Assembly: GCA_016872675.1 (NCBI GenBank)
Contig: VGZG01000021.1
Span: 1 to 49,832, forward strand
Length of the DNA: 49,832 bases
DNA from: Planctomycetota bacterium
Lineage (GTDB): Bacteria; Planctomycetota; UBA1135; UBA2386
Direction: 5' to 3'
A model generated the notes under the pieces. It was not told the origin of the DNA. It ran no database searches and was given only the letters and a program-made list of their open reading frames with translations. This document shows, in pieces, positions 25,196-33,957 of the stretch (position 1 is the first letter of the stretch; each line of letters begins with the position of its first letter). A program made the position numbers and the translations under genes.

Positions 25196-25330
25196 CTGAG
25201 CCCCATGAGGCCACGCCGCCATGCCACGCGCGGTCGCGCCCGGCAGCTCGCCGTCGGTCGTCGCTGCCGCGCGCTCGCCGCGGCTCCCTCGGACGATCCG
25301 TGAGCGGGCAAGCAACCGCCGCAGAGGCGC

Positions 25331-26278
25331 TCAGCCGTGGCCGCCGAGGCGGAACGCGTGGACGATCCGGCCGCGGCATGCCCCGCCGGGCGTCGCGACC
25401 TCGCCGTTGCCCACGGTCAACCTGTCGACGGCGCGCACGAGCGTGAACGCGACGAAGCCGCCGTTGTCGTTGGTGACGGTCTCGCCGACCGGCGTGCACT
25501 CGTGCGTGATCGCCGCCGCAGGCAGGCCGAGGAAACGCGCGCGCAGCCGCCAACCGCACAGCCGATTGTCGATGGCGAGTTGCAGCCGCACCCACGGTTC
25601 GTCGGCGAAGCCGGTGAACGTCGCCTCGCAGTCCCAGCCGATCGGGCCGCGGCCGACGCGGCCCGCGATCGTCAGTTGCTGCGCGTCGCCAGCGTCGATG
25701 TAGCGCACCGCTGGCAGGAACTGCGCCGAGAACAGGCGTGGCCGTTCGTCGTCGGCGCCGGCGAAGCCGTCGAGCGTGCCGTGGTCGGCGCGCGCCTCGA
25801 AGCGCAGGCAGTTGGTCGAGTGCAGCGCGTCGCCGCGGTCGACGAACAGCACGCCTTCCTTGCGCGTGAAGCGCACGCGCGCGCTGCCGGACTTCACCAG
25901 CAGGTCCTTGCGTTTGCGCAGATCCTTGCCGGTGACCATCGGCGCGCCGGCCGGCAGCGTTCGCTCGGGCGTCGTTGGCGCGAGCGCGATCGCCTCCTCG
26001 AGACGGGCCGCGAGACCGCGTGCGACGCCGTCCTGCACCGTGCCGGCCCACAGGTCGGGGTGGCGCTCTGCCGGCCAGGCGGCGAGGTGCGCGCGGCTCG
26101 CCGGGCTAGCAGCCATTGCCTGCAGGGCCCGCCACTGCAACAGCTTGAGGTCGATGCGGCAGTCGGCCGCGCCAGCGCCCGGCCAAGCCGCCGCCGGACC
26201 GATGACGGCCGCGGCGGCGGGCAGGTTGGCGAGGGTCGCAGCGGCGCGGTCGCCGGGCGACGTCGACGGGGCGGGCAT
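25331..26278 (-). CDS. uncharacterised protein with C-terminal beta-sandwich-like region
   Basis: A 315-residue protein that I do not recognise. The first ~110 residues are Ala-rich and helical. From about residue 120 the sequence turns into alternating strands (VRFTRKEGVLFVDRG, IGWDCEATFTGFADEPWVRLQLAIDN, GWRLRARFLGLPAAAI, NGGFVAFTLVRAVDRL). The PWVRLQLAIDN-x-WRLRARF pattern and the later FVAFTLVRAVDRL are reminiscent of the C-terminal beta domains of some glycoside hydrolases (GH38-like), but no catalytic domain is present and the likeness is weak. No signal peptide. The ATG at 26278 is chosen over 26368, which would overlap the divergent gene. It is followed downstream by the kinase-like gene after 219 nt. 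Confidence 0.55.
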   Translation of the reverse strand: MPAPSTSPGDRAAATLANLPAAAAVIGPAAAWPGAGAADCRIDLKLLQWRALQAMAASPASRAHLAAWPAERHPDLWAGTVQDGVARGLAARLEEAIALAPTTPERTLPAGAPMVTGKDLRKRKDLLVKSGSARVRFTRKEGVLFVDRGDALHSTNCLRFEARADHGTLDGFAGADDERPRLFSAQFLPAVRYIDAGDAQQLTIAGRVGRGPIGWDCEATFTGFADEPWVRLQLAIDNRLCGWRLRARFLGLPAAAITHECTPVGETVTNDNGGFVAFTLVRAVDRLTVGNGEVATPGGACRGRIVHAFRLGGHG

Positions 26279-26366
26279 CCCCCGATCTTGGCCGAGGGTC
26301 GCGGGGCGCGCCACACGCCGTTCTTCGGTTTCAGGGGCGGCGCGGAACAGCCGATGAGACGGCCGC

Positions 26367-27971
26367 ATGAACTACGTGCGGGCATACGGCGATCCCTTCG
26401 GCGACGACGCTCCGGCCAGCCAGCTGCGCAATTTCCTGCGGCTGCTGCCTGGCAACGGCATGCGCGGCGCCTGGTCGCTCGATTCCGTGCGCGCGCACGA
26501 CGAGGACGCGACTGCGCCGATCGTCACCGTGCACGATTGCCAGCGCACGCTCGCGATCTCGACGCGCCTGCCGCCGGCCGAGGTCGAGTTGCTGCAGCGC
26601 GCCGCCGACGAGGCCGCGCCGTCGACAGCGCCGGTCGTCGTGTTCGCCGCCGAGTCGCGCCTTGCCGCCGCCGTCCGCGCCGCCGGCCTGCGCTTCCCGC
26701 AGGCCTGCGTCGTCGTCGCCGCGCGCGCCGCGTCGTCGGCGTCTGACCTGATCCAGCGCGTTCGCGCCGAGCTGCGCTGGGCGGGCATGGAGAATCCGAC
26801 GTTCGCTCGCGATGAGCTCGAACTCGCGCCGTGGCGTGCGTTGCCACCCGTCGCGTCATCTGGCCCGCTGCTGTGCGTCGCCATCGACGGCCACGACGAC
26901 GGCGTCGATCTCGCGATCGCCGCGTGGCGCCGCGCGCGCGCCGCCGATTCGCGGCCGCTGCGGATCGTGCTGACCCACGAGTCGCCGGCGCTGGCCAAGA
27001 CCGTCTGCGCCGCGCTTGGCGACGACGTCGCCGAGGCCGAACTCGTCACCGCTCCGTTCACCGCCGAACTCGCGCGCGACGTCGCCGCGATCCTGCTGCC
27101 ATGGCGCCGCGTGCGCGAGCTGCGCGTGCTCGTGCACGCGCTCGCGTCGGGCCGCCCCGTCTGCGCGTCGCGCTACGCCGCCACCGCCTCGTTGCTGTGC
27201 GCCGGCGCTTGCCTGCCGATCGGCGGTCGCGTCGTCGCCAGCGCCGCCGGCGAGACCGCGTTCGCGCCGGAGCCGCGTTCGCTCGACAAGGCGCTCGCCG
27301 TCGTGACCGTTGATCCGGTGCGCGCCGCGGCCATCGGTTGCCGTGCCCGCGCCTTCGTCGGCGCCGAGCTCACGCGCGGCCGTCCGATCGCGCCACCGCT
27401 GCCGGTCCGGCCGGCTGTCACCACGCCGCCCGTGATCGTCGTCGAAGCCGCCTGGAACGCCGGCGACGAAGCCGCCGAGCGCGCCAACGCGCTCGTGCGC
27501 GCGCTGTCGCTGCGCGCTGATGTCACCGTGCAGTGCGTTTATGCCTGTCGCGCTCGCCTCGACGCGGCCAGCCTCGCCGAGGCTGCGCCCGAGGTCGCCG
27601 CGCGGCTTGTGCGCGCGCCGGATCGCGCCGACGTCTGGGTCGCTGCCGGCAGCAGCCTGCGGGCCGTCCGGCCCGCGTGCCGCCATTTCGTCGTCGGCGT
27701 TGTCGGCCTCACGGACGCCGCGACGGCCGACTTCTCGCCGCTGCTCGCGCAGGAATGCGACGTGGCGCTGACGACCGACGCCGGCCTCGCCGCGGCGCTG
27801 CGTGCCGCTGGTCGCAAGGCCGATGGCGTTGTCGCGTGGGACGCGCCCGCGGCCGCCGCCGCGTTCGTCGCCGGTCGCGCGCTCGGCGCGCTGCGCGTCG
27901 CCGAGCCGGTCGCGATTCCCGCCGTCGCGCCGCGCGTGGTCATTGGCGTCCGTTCGCCAGCTGCCGTCTGA
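26367..27971 (+). CDS. GT-B glycosyltransferase-like protein, degenerate
   Basis: A 534-residue Ala/Val/Arg-rich protein with two alternating alpha/beta halves. The middle portion (VRELRVLVHALASGRPVCAS to the basic GCRARAFV) follows the layout of the donor-binding end of GT4-type glycosyltransferases: EA-ASG-PVVAS, then G-G-V, then D-VRAAAIG-RAR. However, the catalytic E-x7-E motif is not evident. The C-terminal third (from PPVIVVEAAWNAGDEAAERANALVRAL) starts what looks like a second Rossmann-like unit. It may be a non-catalytic or highly diverged glycosyltransferase. Its place just ahead of cysQ and a polysaccharide-type ABC permease on the same strand fits a role in surface-glycan synthesis, but this is inference. 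No signal peptide or membrane segment. Confidence 0.5.
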   Translation: MNYVRAYGDPFGDDAPASQLRNFLRLLPGNGMRGAWSLDSVRAHDEDATAPIVTVHDCQRTLAISTRLPPAEVELLQRAADEAAPSTAPVVVFAAESRLAAAVRAAGLRFPQACVVVAARAASSASDLIQRVRAELRWAGMENPTFARDELELAPWRALPPVASSGPLLCVAIDGHDDGVDLAIAAWRRARAADSRPLRIVLTHESPALAKTVCAALGDDVAEAELVTAPFTAELARDVAAILLPWRRVRELRVLVHALASGRPVCASRYAATASLLCAGACLPIGGRVVASAAGETAFAPEPRSLDKALAVVTVDPVRAAAIGCRARAFVGAELTRGRPIAPPLPVRPAVTTPPVIVVEAAWNAGDEAAERANALVRALSLRADVTVQCVYACRARLDAASLAEAAPEVAARLVRAPDRADVWVAAGSSLRAVRPACRHFVVGVVGLTDAATADFSPLLAQECDVALTTDAGLAAALRAAGRKADGVVAWDAPAAAAAFVAGRALGALRVAEPVAIPAVAPRVVIGVRSPAAV

Positions 27972-28021
27972 GTCGCGGCGGCGCGCTGGCGCCGCCATGC
28001 GGCCACGGCTACCTATAGCGC

Positions 28022-28843
28022 ATGGAACTGCCGCCTGCCGACCAGTTGGACGCGCGCCTGCGCTTCGCCGCCGAGATCGCCGAGGCCGCCGGCCGCCGGC
28101 TCGTCGGCATCCGCGCCAGCGGCCGCTGGACCGAGCCCGGCCTCGTCGGCGAAGTCGGCGACCAGGCCGCCGACGCCTACCTGCAGGGCGCGATCCGCGC
28201 GCGCCACGCCGCCGACGGCCTGCTGTCGGAGGAGACCGCCGACGGGCCGGAGCGCCTGGCGCGACGGTGGGCCTGGATCGTCGATCCGCTCGACGGCACC
28301 AAAGAGTATTCGCAGGGCCGCCACGACTGGGCGGTGCACGTCGGCCTCGCCTGGGACGGCGTCGCCGTGGCGGGCGCGCTGGCGCTGCCGGCGATTGGCC
28401 GCGTCGTCGCTGGCCGCTGTGTCGTCGGCGACACGCGCGCGACGCTGACCGGCGGCGGCGGCGACTGGCCCCTGGCGCTGTCGCCCGCCAACCAGTCGGC
28501 CGCCGGCCGTCGACTGCGCATGGTGTGCAGCCGCAGCCACACGCCGTCGCTCGTGCAGCGCGTGGCCGATGGCCTCGACGCCGAGCTCGTGCCGTGCGGC
28601 AGCGTCGGCTTCAAGGTCGCGATGCTGCTGTTCGGCCGCGCCGATGTGTATGTGCACAAGAAGGGCCTGCGCGAATGGGACGTCTGCGCGCCCGACGCCG
28701 TGGCGCAGGCATGCGGCTTCGTCGTCTGCCGCTTCGACGGCGAGCGCCATTGCTACAACCGGCCCGATCCCCGCAGCGACGAGATCGTCGTCTGTCGGCC
28801 GTGGCTCAGGGAGCGCGTGCTGGCGCTCGTTGGCGCGTCGTGA
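28022..28843 (+). CDS. cysQ: 3'(2'),5'-bisphosphate nucleotidase (CysQ-like, inositol monophosphatase superfamily)
   Basis: A 273-residue Mg-dependent phosphatase. The metal site motif WIVDPLDGTKEYSQG is intact. The variant DPLDGTKEY, rather than the inositol monophosphatase DPIDGTxNF, is characteristic of CysQ/PAP phosphatases. Glu in LLSEE supplies a further metal ligand, and REWDVCAPDAVAQACG is the C-terminal metal/substrate motif. The likely reaction is PAP to AMP, which relieves product inhibition after sulfate transfer from PAPS. A PAPS-forming operon (cysC, cysD, cysNC) lies about 2.3 kb away on the other strand, which supports this assignment. The next gene on the same strand is an ABC permease after 132 nt. 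Inositol monophosphatase activity cannot be ruled out from sequence alone. Confidence 0.85.
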   Translation: MELPPADQLDARLRFAAEIAEAAGRRLVGIRASGRWTEPGLVGEVGDQAADAYLQGAIRARHAADGLLSEETADGPERLARRWAWIVDPLDGTKEYSQGRHDWAVHVGLAWDGVAVAGALALPAIGRVVAGRCVVGDTRATLTGGGGDWPLALSPANQSAAGRRLRMVCSRSHTPSLVQRVADGLDAELVPCGSVGFKVAMLLFGRADVYVHKKGLREWDVCAPDAVAQACGFVVCRFDGERHCYNRPDPRSDEIVVCRPWLRERVLALVGAS

Positions 28844-28975
28844 CGCGGGGCGTACGGCGCCACCGGGTCTTCCGCGCCGCGAAACGCGCGATGCCGCCAC
28901 AGTCCACTACCCCCAGCGTTCGATGAGGGCGGGCGCGGCGACCCTGCCGGCGCGACGTTACATTCTGCCGACCCG

Positions 28976-29869
28976 ATGAGCTTCGTCCGCAACTACGACG
29001 CCGCGACCGACAACCACGGAGTGCTCCGGCACGTCGCGACGATGTTCCGTTACCCGGCCGTTGTCTGGCAGCACCGCTACATGGTGCAGAACTTCCTGCG
29101 TCGGGATCTGCTGTCACGCGTCAACGGCTCGGCCCTCGGCATTGGCTGGCTGCTGCTGCAGCCGTTGTTCCTGTTCGCCGTCTACTACGCGGTCTTCGGC
29201 ATGCTGTTTGGCGGCCGCAGCGGGACGGGCGAGGCGAGCGCGCAGTTCGCGCTCTACCTGTTCTCCGGCGTTCTCGTCTGGCAGGCGTTCGCCGAGGCGT
29301 CGACGGTGTCGTGCGCGATGATCGTCGACAACGGCAACCTCGTGAAGAAGGTCGCCTTCCCGTCCGAGGCGCTGTTCGTGCATGTCGGCGCCGTTGCGAT
29401 GATCGTCTACCTGCTCGGCGCGGCCATCTGCGTGGCGACCGCGCTGATCATGGGCGTCGGCGCCGTAGGCTGGTCGCTGCTCGGCCTGCCGCTGGTGATG
29501 CTGATCCAATTCGTGTTCACGCTCGGGCTCGGCATGCTGCTGGCTAACGCCAACGTGTTCGTCCGCGACGTCGGCCAGTTGTGGCGGATCGTCGTTTCGG
29601 CCTGGATGTTCCTCTCGCCGGTGTTCTGGGAGCCAAAGCTGCTCCAACAGAACGATCAGGTGCCGCAAGGGTTCGTCGCGCTGGCCATGGACTGGAACCC
29701 GATGTATCCGCTGCTGATGGCGCACCGGCTCGCGCTCGGCGGCGACGCGCCGTTCCTCGGCGAGTTCTGGCCGCAGGTCGGTCGCTCGGCGGCGTGGGCC
29801 GTCGGCGTGTTCGTGCTCGGCTACGGCTTGTTCATGAGCCGCAAGCACAAGTACGCCGACTTGATCTGA
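28976..29869 (+). CDS. ABC-2 type polysaccharide export permease (Wzm/TagG-like)
   Basis: A 297-residue integral membrane protein. The start MSFVRNYD is followed by an amphipathic interface (WQHRYMVQNFLRRDLLSRVNGSALGIGWLLLQP), the classic beginning of ABC-2 permeases for O-antigen, capsule or teichoic acid export. About six hydrophobic segments follow, with ASTVSCAMIVDNGNLVKKVAFPSE as the coupling-helix region and DVGQLWRIVVSAWMFLSPVFW later. It should form the channel half of an exporter whose ATPase is most likely the convergent gene at 29890-31095. The two genes face each other 20 nt apart, although such pairs are usually cotranscribed. It is preceded by cysQ on the same strand. Confidence 0.9.
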   Translation: MSFVRNYDAATDNHGVLRHVATMFRYPAVVWQHRYMVQNFLRRDLLSRVNGSALGIGWLLLQPLFLFAVYYAVFGMLFGGRSGTGEASAQFALYLFSGVLVWQAFAEASTVSCAMIVDNGNLVKKVAFPSEALFVHVGAVAMIVYLLGAAICVATALIMGVGAVGWSLLGLPLVMLIQFVFTLGLGMLLANANVFVRDVGQLWRIVVSAWMFLSPVFWEPKLLQQNDQVPQGFVALAMDWNPMYPLLMAHRLALGGDAPFLGEFWPQVGRSAAWAVGVFVLGYGLFMSRKHKYADLI

Positions 29870-29889
29870 CCGCTGGCGGTGCGCCGGGG

Positions 29890-31095
29890 TCAGCGCGCCA
29901 GCGGCTCCACCTGCCAGCGGTGGCCCTGCAGGAACAGTCCCAGGTCCTTCGTGCGGTTCTGCACGATCAAGTTCTGTGTCGCCGGGCGCTCCTGGTACAG
30001 GTGCACGCCGTTGCCATCGAATAGCCAGATCGGCACGCCGAACTCACCCGACAGCAGGCACAGCGAGTCGATCATGAGCGTGACGTGGCCTTCGGCGAAG
30101 TCGATCTTCAGGCCGGCGAACTGCGTCGTGTGCGCGAAGCACAGCGTGCCGTCGGTCCGCTTGGCGCCGACCGCGACGACGATCGGCTCGCGCTTGGGGT
30201 TGCGCACGGTCACGCGCACCGCCGCCTGCTCGCCCGGCGCGAAGACGTTGCGCGGCTTGCCGGTCGCCGGGTCGAGGATCTCGGCGGTGAGGATCCGCGG
30301 CAGGTCGTCGGCGGCGGGGGCCTTGGGGTTGTCGGCGAACGGCGACGGGTCGCCGCCGGCGAGCAGGTTGTTCTCGTAGGTGGCGTACTCGTTGGTGACC
30401 GTCACCGCGTCCGCCAACATCTGCACTCGCCCCTGCTTGAGCCAGATCGCACGCTCGCAGATCTGGCGCACTTGGTAGAGGCCGTGCGAGCAGAAGAACA
30501 TCGACTTGCCGCGCTGCTTGAAGCTCCACACGCGGTCGAAGCACTTCTTCTGGAAGTTCATGTCACCGACGCTCAGGATCTCGTCGATGATCAGCAGGTC
30601 TGGGTCGGTCGCCATCGCGACGCTGAACGCGAGCCGCGCGGCCATGCCGGAGCTGTAGGTTCGCACCGGCGCGTCGATGAACTCGCCGAGCTCGCTGAAG
30701 TCGACGATCTCGCCGAACTTGCGGTGCGCCTCCTTGCGCGAGAAGCCGAGCATCGCGGCGTTCATGAAGATGTTCTCGCGGCCGGTGAACGCCGTGTTGA
30801 AGCCGGCGCCGAGCTCGAGCAGGCTGGTGACGCGGCCGCGCACCGTGTAGCTGCCGGCGGTCGGGAAGGTCGTGCTGCTCAGCACCTTCAGCAGCGTCGA
30901 CTTGCCGGCGCCGTTGGTGCCGATGAGGCCGACGCACTCGCCGGGCGCGACGGCAAAGCTGACGTCTCGCAGCGCGTGGACCTCGCGATAGCGCTTCTTG
31001 CGGTCCCACGGCAGGCGCTCGAGCAGCCGACCGTAGGGGCTGTCGTACAGGCGGTACGACTTGCCGAGTCCCTTGGCTTCAATGACGGGTTGCAT
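29890..31095 (-). CDS. ABC transporter ATP-binding protein with C-terminal Wzt-like domain
   Basis: A 401-residue ATPase. The Walker A motif is GTNGAGKSTLLKVL, the signature TYSSGMAARLAFSVAMAT and Walker B LLIIDEILSVGD. The H-loop is FCSHGLYQV. The start region LGKSYRLYDSPYGRLLERLPW and the GFSRKEAHRKFGEIVDFSELGEFIDAPVRTYSSGM arrangement are those of Wzt/TagH exporters (first part only quoted as key positions). Residues about 260-400 form the extra beta-sandwich of Wzt proteins, which in O-antigen export recognises the finished glycan end (VRVTVRNPKREPIVVAVGAKRTDG). The ATG at 31095 is chosen (MQPVIEAKGLGKSY). It starts 7 nt after the cysNC stop, making it the last gene of the cysC-cysD-cysNC operon, and it faces its probable permease partner. 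Confidence 0.9.
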   Translation of the reverse strand: MQPVIEAKGLGKSYRLYDSPYGRLLERLPWDRKKRYREVHALRDVSFAVAPGECVGLIGTNGAGKSTLLKVLSSTTFPTAGSYTVRGRVTSLLELGAGFNTAFTGRENIFMNAAMLGFSRKEAHRKFGEIVDFSELGEFIDAPVRTYSSGMAARLAFSVAMATDPDLLIIDEILSVGDMNFQKKCFDRVWSFKQRGKSMFFCSHGLYQVRQICERAIWLKQGRVQMLADAVTVTNEYATYENNLLAGGDPSPFADNPKAPAADDLPRILTAEILDPATGKPRNVFAPGEQAAVRVTVRNPKREPIVVAVGAKRTDGTLCFAHTTQFAGLKIDFAEGHVTLMIDSLCLLSGEFGVPIWLFDGNGVHLYQERPATQNLIVQNRTKDLGLFLQGHRWQVEPLAR

Positions 31096-31102
31096 CGCCG
31101 AC

Positions 31103-33049
31103 TCACTCCAGCATGCCATGGGCGCGCAGCAAGGCGATGACCTTGTCGACGTTCGTCGGCAGGTCGATGCGCCAGGTGTCGAGGCGCAGGTCCGGCGCGG
31201 GCGGCGCCTCGTACGGGGCGTCGATGCCGGTGACGCCCACGGTCTCGCCGGCGCGGGCGCGGGCGTACAGGCCGTCCTGGTCGCGCGCTTCGCAGACCTC
31301 CAGCGGCGCGTCGCAGTGGATCTCGACGAAGCGCTCGGCGCCGACGATCGCGCGCGCCTGTTGCCGCTCGGCCGCCAGCGGCGACACGAGGGCGACGATC
31401 GTGATCAGGCCGGACTCGGCGTTGAGCCGGGCGACCTCGGCGGCCCGGCGCTGGTTCTCCCAGCGATCCGCGCCGCGGAAGCCCAGGTCGCGGCTCAGGC
31501 CGCGGCGCAGGACCTCGCCGTCGAGGACCTGCATTAGCCGGCCATCGCCGAACAGGCGTTCCTCGAGCGCGTAAGCCAGCGACGACTTGCCGCTGCGCGG
31601 CAGCCCGGTGATCCACAGCACGAACGGCCGCTGGCCCAGGCGCGCGGCGCGCGCATCGGCGGTGACGCGCCGCTTGTCGACGAGCTGCAGGTTGCGGCCG
31701 GCGTCGGCGGCGGCGGCGCGCGTGCGGCCGGTGCTCTCCTTGGCGGTCATGCGCTCGACGACCATGCCGGCGCCGACCGTCGCGTTGGTCATGCGGTCGA
31801 TGAGGATGAACGAGCCGGTGGTGCGGTTCTGCGCGTAGGCGTCGGCCGCCAGCGGTCGCGCCGTCTCCAGGCGGATGCGGCCGATCTCGTTCATCTGCAG
31901 TTCGTCGGCCGGCTCGCTGCGCAGCGTGGCGACCTGGATGCGATAGCGCAGGTCGGTGACCTCGCCAGGGGTCTCCAGCGCGGTGTGCTTGACGAGGTAC
32001 TGCCGGCCGGTCTGCATCGGCGTCTCGGCGAACCAGACGACCATCGCCTCGACCGAGTTGTCGAGGGCCGGCGCGTTGTTGGCGGCGACGATCATGTCGC
32101 CGCGGCTGATGTCGATCTCGTCGGCGAGCGTGACGGTCACCGCCATCGGGGCCCACGCCTCGCGGACCTCGACGCCGCCGACCAGCAGCGACTTGACGCG
32201 CGAGCGCTGCCCGGACGGCAGCGTCGCGATCTCGTCGCCGACCCGCAGGATGCCAGAGGCGAGCGTGCCGCAGAAGCCGCGGAAGTCGAGGTTGGGCCGC
32301 AGCACGAGCTGGACCGGCAGGCGCAGGTCGACGAGGTTGCGGTCGCCGGCGAGGTGCACCGACTCGAGGTGCGCCAGCAGCGGCGCGCCCTGGTACCACG
32401 GCATCTCCTCGCTGCGGCGCACGACGTTGTCGCCCTTGAGCGCCGATATCGGCAGGAAGTGGATGTCCTGCACCTGCAGGCGCGCGGCGAACTCGGCGTA
32501 CGTGGCGCGGATCTCCTCGAAGCGCGCCTCGCTCCAGCCGACGAGGTCCATCTTGTTGATCGCGACGACGAAGTGCTGGATGCCGAGCAACGAGCACAGG
32601 AACGAGTGGCGGCGCGTCTGCTCGAGCACGCCGTGGCGGGCGTCGAGCAGGATGATCGCGAGGTCGCAGTTCGACGCGCCGGTGGCCATGTTGCGCGTGT
32701 ACTGCACGTGCCCTGGCGTGTCGGCGATGATGAACTTGCGCTTGTCGGTGGCGAAGTACCGGTGGGCGACGTCGATGGTGATGCCCTGCTCGCGCTCGGC
32801 CTGCAGGCCGTCGACCAGCAGCGCGAGGTCGACCTCCTCGCCGGTCGTGCCGTAGCGGGTCGTCGCCTTCTTGGTCGCCGCCAGCACGTCGTCGTGGACC
32901 GCCTGCGAGTCGTACAGCAGGCGGCCGATGAGCGTCGACTTGCCGTCGTCGACGCTGCCGCAGGTCAGCAGGCGCAGCATCTCGCGCTGGCCGTAGCGGG
33001 CCAGCCAGCTTTCGATGCCCAACTGGTCGATCTGGTCGCCGTAGGCCAT
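31103..33049 (-). CDS. cysNC: CysN-CysC fusion: ATP sulfurylase GTPase subunit with divergent APS kinase domain
   Basis: A 648-residue fusion. Residues 1-~425 are CysN, the GTPase driving sulfate adenylation with CysD: G1 GSVDDGKSTLIG, G2 region QGITIDVAHRYF, G3 DTPGH, G4 NKMD, followed by EF-Tu-like beta domains. After a linker (~430-470) comes a CysC-like domain with P-loop GLPRSGKSSLA, LDGEVLRRGLSRDLGF and DGLYARARAGE. Compared with canonical APS kinase, DGDN has become DGEV, SP[FY]R has become SPLA, and KGLYKKA has become DGLYARA, so the kinase half is diverged. A canonical stand-alone cysC is in the same operon. The ATG at 33049 overlaps the cysD stop as TGATG, giving coupling. Readthrough sequence upstream in this frame lies inside cysD and cysC and is not part of the protein. 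Confidence 0.93.
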   Translation of the reverse strand: MAYGDQIDQLGIESWLARYGQREMLRLLTCGSVDDGKSTLIGRLLYDSQAVHDDVLAATKKATTRYGTTGEEVDLALLVDGLQAEREQGITIDVAHRYFATDKRKFIIADTPGHVQYTRNMATGASNCDLAIILLDARHGVLEQTRRHSFLCSLLGIQHFVVAINKMDLVGWSEARFEEIRATYAEFAARLQVQDIHFLPISALKGDNVVRRSEEMPWYQGAPLLAHLESVHLAGDRNLVDLRLPVQLVLRPNLDFRGFCGTLASGILRVGDEIATLPSGQRSRVKSLLVGGVEVREAWAPMAVTVTLADEIDISRGDMIVAANNAPALDNSVEAMVVWFAETPMQTGRQYLVKHTALETPGEVTDLRYRIQVATLRSEPADELQMNEIGRIRLETARPLAADAYAQNRTTGSFILIDRMTNATVGAGMVVERMTAKESTGRTRAAAADAGRNLQLVDKRRVTADARAARLGQRPFVLWITGLPRSGKSSLAYALEERLFGDGRLMQVLDGEVLRRGLSRDLGFRGADRWENQRRAAEVARLNAESGLITIVALVSPLAAERQQARAIVGAERFVEIHCDAPLEVCEARDQDGLYARARAGETVGVTGIDAPYEAPPAPDLRLDTWRIDLPTNVDKVIALLRAHGMLE

Positions 33050-33957
33050 CAGAAGTAGCCTTCCCGCTTCTTCTGCTCCATCGAGCCGCCTTCGTCGTAG
33101 TCGATCACGCGGCCTTGTCGCTCGGAGTCGCGGCTGCGGAGCATCTCCTCGATGATCTTGGGCATGGTGTCGGCCTCGGATTCGATCGCGCCGGTGAGCG
33201 GGTAGCAGCCGAGCGTGCGGAAGCGCACCTTGCGCAGTTCCGGCTTCTCGCCGGGCTCGAGCGGCATGCGGTCGTCGTCGACCATGATCCACGCGGCGCC
33301 GCGGCGCACGACCGGGCGCTCCTTGGCAAAGTACAGCGGCACCATCGGCAGCTGCTCCTTGTGCGCGTAGAGCCAGACGTCGAGCTCGGTCCAGTTGCTC
33401 AGCGGGAACACGCGGATCGACTCGCCCTTGTTGACGCGGCAGTTGAACAGGTTCCAGAGCTCGGGCCGCTGGTTCTTCGGGTCCCACTGGTGGAAGCGGT
33501 CGCGGAAGCTGAACACGCGCTCCTTGGCGCGGCTCTTCTCCTCGTCGCGCCGCGCGCCGCCGAACGCCGCGTCGAAGCCGCCGGCGGTCAGCGCCTGCTT
33601 CAGCGCGAGCGTCTTCATGACGTGCGTGTGCTTCTGCGTGCCGTGCGTGAAGGGCCCGACCTCGTCGCGCACGCCGTCGGGATTGATCCACTCGACGAAG
33701 TCGAGCTCCATGTCGCGGACGATCCGATCGCGGAACTCGATCATCTCGCGGAACTTCCACCGCGTGTTGACGTGCAGGACCTTGAACGGGATGCGCGCCG
33801 GCGCGAAGGCCTTCTCGGCCAGGCGTAGCATCACGCCGCTGTCCTTGCCTATCGAGTACAGCATCACCGGCTTCTCGAACGAGGCGGCGACCTCGCGGAT
33901 GATGTTGATGCTCTCGTGTTCGAGCTGTGCTAGGTGGTGGATCGTGTAGCCGGTCAT
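33049..33957 (-). CDS. cysD: sulfate adenylyltransferase subunit 2
   Basis: The 302-residue catalytic subunit of ATP sulfurylase, exactly the usual length. With CysN it forms APS from sulfate and ATP. The PP-loop is visible as [13 protein letters not shown] (SxGKDS), with [34 protein letters not shown] and [27 protein letters not shown], followed by the C-terminal [11 protein letters not shown] and REGYF ending typical of CysD (motifs listed in order). The ATG at 33957 overlaps the cysC stop in ATGA, and the stop overlaps the cysN start in TGATG. These overlaps mark one tightly coupled operon in the order cysC, cysD, cysNC, Wzt-like ATPase. Confidence 0.97.
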   Translation of the reverse strand: MTGYTIHHLAQLEHESINIIREVAASFEKPVMLYSIGKDSGVMLRLAEKAFAPARIPFKVLHVNTRWKFREMIEFRDRIVRDMELDFVEWINPDGVRDEVGPFTHGTQKHTHVMKTLALKQALTAGGFDAAFGGARRDEEKSRAKERVFSFRDRFHQWDPKNQRPELWNLFNCRVNKGESIRVFPLSNWTELDVWLYAHKEQLPMVPLYFAKERPVVRRGAAWIMVDDDRMPLEPGEKPELRKVRFRTLGCYPLTGAIESEADTMPKIIEEMLRSRDSERQGRVIDYDEGGSMEQKKREGYF

